Assembly (NCBI GenBank): GCA_016839955.1
Contig: JAEOTI010000469.1
Span: forward strand, 1-7,613
Source of the DNA: Candidatus Hodarchaeota archaeon
GTDB lineage: Archaea > Asgardarchaeota > Heimdallarchaeia > Hodarchaeales > YT1-057
Length of the DNA: 7,613 nt
Direction of reading: 5' to 3'
Position 1 is the first letter of the stretch, and every line of letters starts with the position of its first letter. The notes beneath the pieces are model-generated. The model did not search any database, was not told where the DNA came from, and saw only the letters and a program-made list of their open reading frames with translations. The translations under genes were made by a program, and so were the position numbers. Positions 5,531 to 7,613 of this stretch are shown in pieces.

Positions 5531-5549
5531 GGGGGTTTCCTCTAATATT
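5531..5549 (+). repeat. G5-T-CCTCT element, copy 2
   Basis: GGGGGTTTCCTCTAATATT is the second copy of the element at 2566-2584. Here it lies 40 bases before the ATG of the 439-aa gene and overlaps the promoter palindrome. Confidence 0.3.
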
Positions 5550-5556
5550 TTATTAG
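5542..5556 (+). promoter_or_regulatory. TATA-like palindrome before the 439-aa gene
   Basis: CTAATA (5542-5547) and TATTAG (5551-5556) are perfect inverted arms around TTT. The AT-rich centre can serve as a TATA box with a start site near 5575. A weak Shine-Dalgarno site, AGGA (5579-5582), follows, seven bases before ATG 5590. Confidence 0.45.
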
Positions 5557-5589
5557 TAGAATCGTCTTATCGTGGTGTAGGAAATAAAA

Positions 5590-6909
5590 ATGGTTAAATT
5601 GGGGTTGGATAATTTCGTCAAAACCATATCAGTAGAGGAGTTTCATGACCAAAATGAGAGACTTAGCAAAATACGTCAAGAAGAGGAAAGAAATATTCCA
5701 AAGGGAGTTTGTCTTGATAAATTTCACAGTATGTATGTACCTTATGGGCCTCACTTTTATCGAAGAGTGAATGACCCGAGACTGATTCTTTATAGACGTG
5801 GGAATCAACGACAAGTGAAAATTAGGGAGAGAAGGAATGACCAATGGGATGTTGAGCTTACTATTAACCATGAACAAAGAGTAGACTGGGTTTGGGATGA
5901 TTGGATTCATGGGTATGAAGCAAAAATCAGGATCAATGCTTTAGGAAGTCCTATTAGAATCGATTCTGATGAATATTTTGTCACTAAAAAGACGACAACT
6001 CTTCTCAACAAGGTAAAGATTTCACATTCAGGGCTAAACAAAGAGGATCAGAGAACCATTGAGGGTTCATCAAAAAAAATTAACAAAAAGATTCCAGTCT
6101 ACAAATACTACAATGAATACTCATTTACGCAAGTCATCCCACCAATTAATCGGAAAAAAATGAGACCACCACCATTCCATGAACTCCTGTTATTTCCAGA
6201 CAGACTGAAGGTTAATGGAAATGTATTCAGTTTTAAAAAGCAATTAAAACAAGAAATTATCTATGGGTTGAGAACTGGATTTCGTTTTTCTCCTATCATG
6301 CAAAGTTACTATGAACATAGAATAATGGAGGAGGAGGAGGATTCCCAAAAAGTCATGGCTAGTATAGAACTTATGAAGGAGGATAGGATAGATTTTAAGG
6401 GATTTATACCACTTTATGAGGTTATACGCGCTGTCAGGTGTATCTATGAGGGAAATTTTTCTACTCACAAGGATAAATTAAATTTCGTAAAATTGGTGAA
6501 AAATATTATTTTAACCAGTTCTGAATTTATCGTAAGTCAAAAGGAGTTTAATCTAGGATATGCTGATATTCATTTCGCACAATGTTTCATTCCTACCAAA
6601 AAACATTTTCCTTACTGGAGACAGACTGTCTGCAAATATACACCTATACCTGCCCAAATCATAGGATCAACAAAATATGATATTGAAGATGAAACTTACT
6701 CCACATGGATTAGTGAATCCTCCTATGACCAGACTTGCTTTATTGTGGGTGAACTGATAGGTACGGAAAATTATTGCAAAATTAGTTTGGATGTTATTCG
6801 ATTAAAATCAATGGACGAGAAGGAGGAGGGGGAGGAGGAGGGGGAAGATAGTGAGGAGAGGGAAATTACTTTGACTAATCGACGATTGCTCCAAGTTCAG
6901 ATCCCCTGA
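5590..6909 (+). CDS. Hypothetical protein, 439 aa, with acidic C-terminal tract
   Basis: The longest gene in the window. ATG 5590 follows an in-frame TAG (5578-5580) and an AGGA site, so the start is secure. The product is soluble, with no signal peptide or membrane helix. Residues 1-40 are charged and helical (EEFHDQNERLSKIRQEEERN). Residues 50-130 are strand-rich with many aromatics (VDWVWDDWIHGYEAKI). A basic, proline-rich linker (INRKKMRPPPFHELLL) comes near 185-205, a short acidic run MEEEEDS at 246, a helical part to about 310, then another strand-rich part (residues 320-405). An acidic tract of 17 residues (409-425) precedes a short end. I recognise no catalytic or nucleic-acid motif. 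The acidic tail could mimic DNA or hold a partner, which is speculation. It faces away from the CoiA-like gene across a shared 569-base upstream region. Low GC (19 of 60 in 5941-6000) matches the other plus-strand genes. Confidence 0.85.
   Translation: MVKLGLDNFVKTISVEEFHDQNERLSKIRQEEERNIPKGVCLDKFHSMYVPYGPHFYRRVNDPRLILYRRGNQRQVKIRERRNDQWDVELTINHEQRVDWVWDDWIHGYEAKIRINALGSPIRIDSDEYFVTKKTTTLLNKVKISHSGLNKEDQRTIEGSSKKINKKIPVYKYYNEYSFTQVIPPINRKKMRPPPFHELLLFPDRLKVNGNVFSFKKQLKQEIIYGLRTGFRFSPIMQSYYEHRIMEEEEDSQKVMASIELMKEDRIDFKGFIPLYEVIRAVRCIYEGNFSTHKDKLNFVKLVKNIILTSSEFIVSQKEFNLGYADIHFAQCFIPTKKHFPYWRQTVCKYTPIPAQIIGSTKYDIEDETYSTWISESSYDQTCFIVGELIGTENYCKISLDVIRLKSMDEKEEGEEEGEDSEEREITLTNRRLLQVQIP
6822..6845 (+). 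repeat. Perfect 12-bp tandem duplication in the acidic tail
   Basis: GGAGGAGGGGGA occurs twice in a row (6822-6833 and 6834-6845), coding for alternating Glu and Gly in the acidic tract. Being in frame and purine-only, it looks like a replication-slippage expansion. Confidence 0.7.
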
Positions 6910-7175
6910 CGACCGAGGAAGAGAGTCTGTCTGGTCAAATGACTGGGACGAAACCTAACAGCTCCTTATATTCACTACCCCTATAGGAACTCCTTTATCT
7001 CTCAAAATAATTATTACTTTCTACTAAGATACTTCTCACCTTAGTTGAGTCACTGTTTTAGCTGCTGTTGCTCTTTTACTCGGATTTTTTTTCCCATTCC
7101 CAATACTTCAATTTTAGTCTTGATAGCATTATATACGGGATTTATCTCTATTTTAGTCAGAATTCAGGTGGTAAT
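6910..7175. other. AT-rich interval downstream of the 439-aa gene
   Basis: No intact gene is visible on either strand. A T8 run at 7085-7092 could end plus-strand transcripts in the archaeal manner (U-tract), though it lies 175 bases past the stop at 6909. Hydrophobic plus-strand frames here (from TTG 7045 and nearby) come from T-rich DNA and lack start signals. Confidence 0.45.
7085..7092 (+). terminator. T8 tract, possible transcription terminator
   Basis: The longest T run on the plus strand downstream of the 439-aa gene. Archaeal RNA polymerase terminates at U-tracts without needing a hairpin; no stem is seen before it. The distance from the gene makes this tentative. Confidence 0.3.
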
Positions 7176-7265
7176 ATGGATAATACAAATTCATTGGGCG
7201 CAAAGTCAGCTTTTCAGTGTGCTGATTGTAGTGTCATACACGACTCCTTGCAAGTCTTTTCATGA
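7176..7265 (+). CDS. Tiny ORF (29 aa) with CxxC; possibly a cut-off zinc-ribbon gene start
   Basis: ATG 7176 is preceded by AGGTGGT (7166-7172), a good Shine-Dalgarno site. The product begins MDNTNSLGAKSAFQCADC and stops at TGA 7263-7265. A strong initiation site and a Cys-Ala-Asp-Cys pair followed so soon by a stop suggest the first part of a zinc-ribbon gene whose remainder is missing. It overlaps the 3' end of the GC-richer minus-strand gene by 32 bases, so the break may mark the edge of inserted DNA. It could also be chance. Confidence 0.35.
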   Translation: MDNTNSLGAKSAFQCADCSVIHDSLQVFS

Positions 7266-7613
7266 TGCAGAGGCACTCATCCCAGTGAGGTGGAGGGGTG
7301 GTTAATTCGTTCTCCAAGCAGACTCCCATAAGGAGATTGAGTGGGAAGCGACCATCCTTATCTTTCAAGTTGTAATATCGACCTGCGAATGTTCGGATGT
7401 CCGTTCGTTCAAGAGAGCGTTGAGGGGCATATACTCCCACAACTTGCCATTCAGAATACTCCATGACGTTGGCATACCTGTCTAAAAATGTGAAGAATAG
7501 GTCAAGGATAGAATTAGGAAGAGAGTCGAAGACGAAGAAAATTCCATGGTCATTCTTCAGTACTGTTTCCCTTACAATGATGTAAGATGTTAGTACGATT
7601 GCTATTTCAAATC
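7234..7613 (-). CDS. C-terminal 125 aa of an unrecognised protein (partial, runs off right edge)
   Basis: The minus-strand frame is open from the window edge (7613) to TGA at 7236-7234. It reads sensibly well upstream of the internal Met at 7464, so that Met is not the start. The visible part begins with a hydrophobic strand (FEIAIVLTSYIIV), then HGIFFVFDSLPNSIL, a helix (LDLFFTFLDRYANVMEYSEW), a strand (QVVGVYAP), then RTDIRTFAGRYYNLKDKDG and FPLNLLMG, and ends with PPPHWDECLCIMKRLARSRV. The alternation of strands and helices suggests a globular alpha/beta domain, but I recognise no family. GC is high (32 of 60 in 7381-7440) beside the AT-rich plus-strand genes, and CGA/CGC arginine codons are more common, so it may belong to another replicon or an inserted element. 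Confidence 0.65.
   Translation of the reverse strand, partial: FEIAIVLTSYIIVRETVLKNDHGIFFVFDSLPNSILDLFFTFLDRYANVMEYSEWQVVGVYAPQRSLERTDIRTFAGRYYNLKDKDGRFPLNLLMGVCLENELTTPPPHWDECLCIMKRLARSRV

Larger units (their letters stand above)
5021..5589. other. Divergent intergenic region, no intact gene seen
   Basis: The 569 bases between the CoiA-like gene (leftward) and the 439-aa gene (rightward) hold promoter elements at both ends but no convincing coding. A TTG-started frame at 5174-5380 is a T-rich by-product. A purine tract with G6, G3 and G5 runs lies at 5191-5213. A perfect hairpin, ATGAGG-TCGT-CCTCAT, lies at 5280-5295 with T-rich DNA on both sides and could act as an RNA hairpin or a terminator. 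The stretch 5380-5520 is AT-rich without visible structure. Confidence 0.5.

Noticed and set aside
5629..5910. Minus-strand 93-codon frame
   Set aside because: Antisense shadow of the 439-aa gene, which has its own start signals and promoter.
7045..7305. TTG-started hydrophobic frame of 86 codons
   Set aside because: T-rich DNA gives a spurious membrane look, initiation signals are lacking, and it overlaps the better-supported minus-strand gene.

Overview
The window looks like accessory DNA from a low-GC prokaryote, more likely archaeal than bacterial. The archaeal signs are TATA-like boxes at plausible distances before several starts (TATAAAAG before the minus-strand gene at 5014, TATATATTAA before 1497), Shine-Dalgarno sites mixed with TTG and GTG starts, predominantly AGA/AGG arginine codons, and a partial gene at the left edge ending in a Cys-rich membrane helix of a kind I associate with Asgard-type archaeal zinc-ribbon membrane proteins. 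The lineage assignment is an inference of low to moderate confidence. No housekeeping gene, rRNA, tRNA or CRISPR array was recognised.

Layout. 1-243: tail of a membrane protein, apparently broken by two in-frame stops. 303-1208: unrecognised 301-aa protein. 1209-1496: GC-richer gap without an intact gene, holding an imperfect 25-bp-period repeat. 1497-2426 (TTG start): new N-terminal region joined to a C-terminal Mrr-type restriction endonuclease domain, the best functional call here. 2695-2973: small protein whose natural start appears lost to a frame break. 3029-3151 (minus): 40-codon CxxC ORF. 3247-3978: protein with a ParB/sulfiredoxin-like DGNRR motif. 3893-4208 (minus): small gene split by a frameshift in a 7-base homopolymer. 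4292-5014 (minus): protein with a CoiA-like cysteine/histidine N-terminus. 5021-5589: divergent intergenic region with promoter-like palindromes. 5590-6909: unrecognised 439-aa protein with an acidic tail. 7176-7265: tiny CxxC ORF. 7234-7613 (minus): unrecognised gene running off the right edge, clearly GC-richer than its neighbours.

How they may work together. An Mrr-like nuclease, a CoiA-like protein, a ParB/Srx-fold protein and several unknown proteins among broken small genes fit a defence or mobile-element island in decay. The strongest link between genes is regulatory: the Mrr-like and ParB-like genes share the same two-part palindromic element (AGAAATGATAT ... ATCATTGTTG) at the same distance before a start codon, so they may be co-regulated although about 0.8 kb apart. 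Several proposed frame breaks lie in homopolymer runs, so assembly error must be excluded before calling them pseudogenes.
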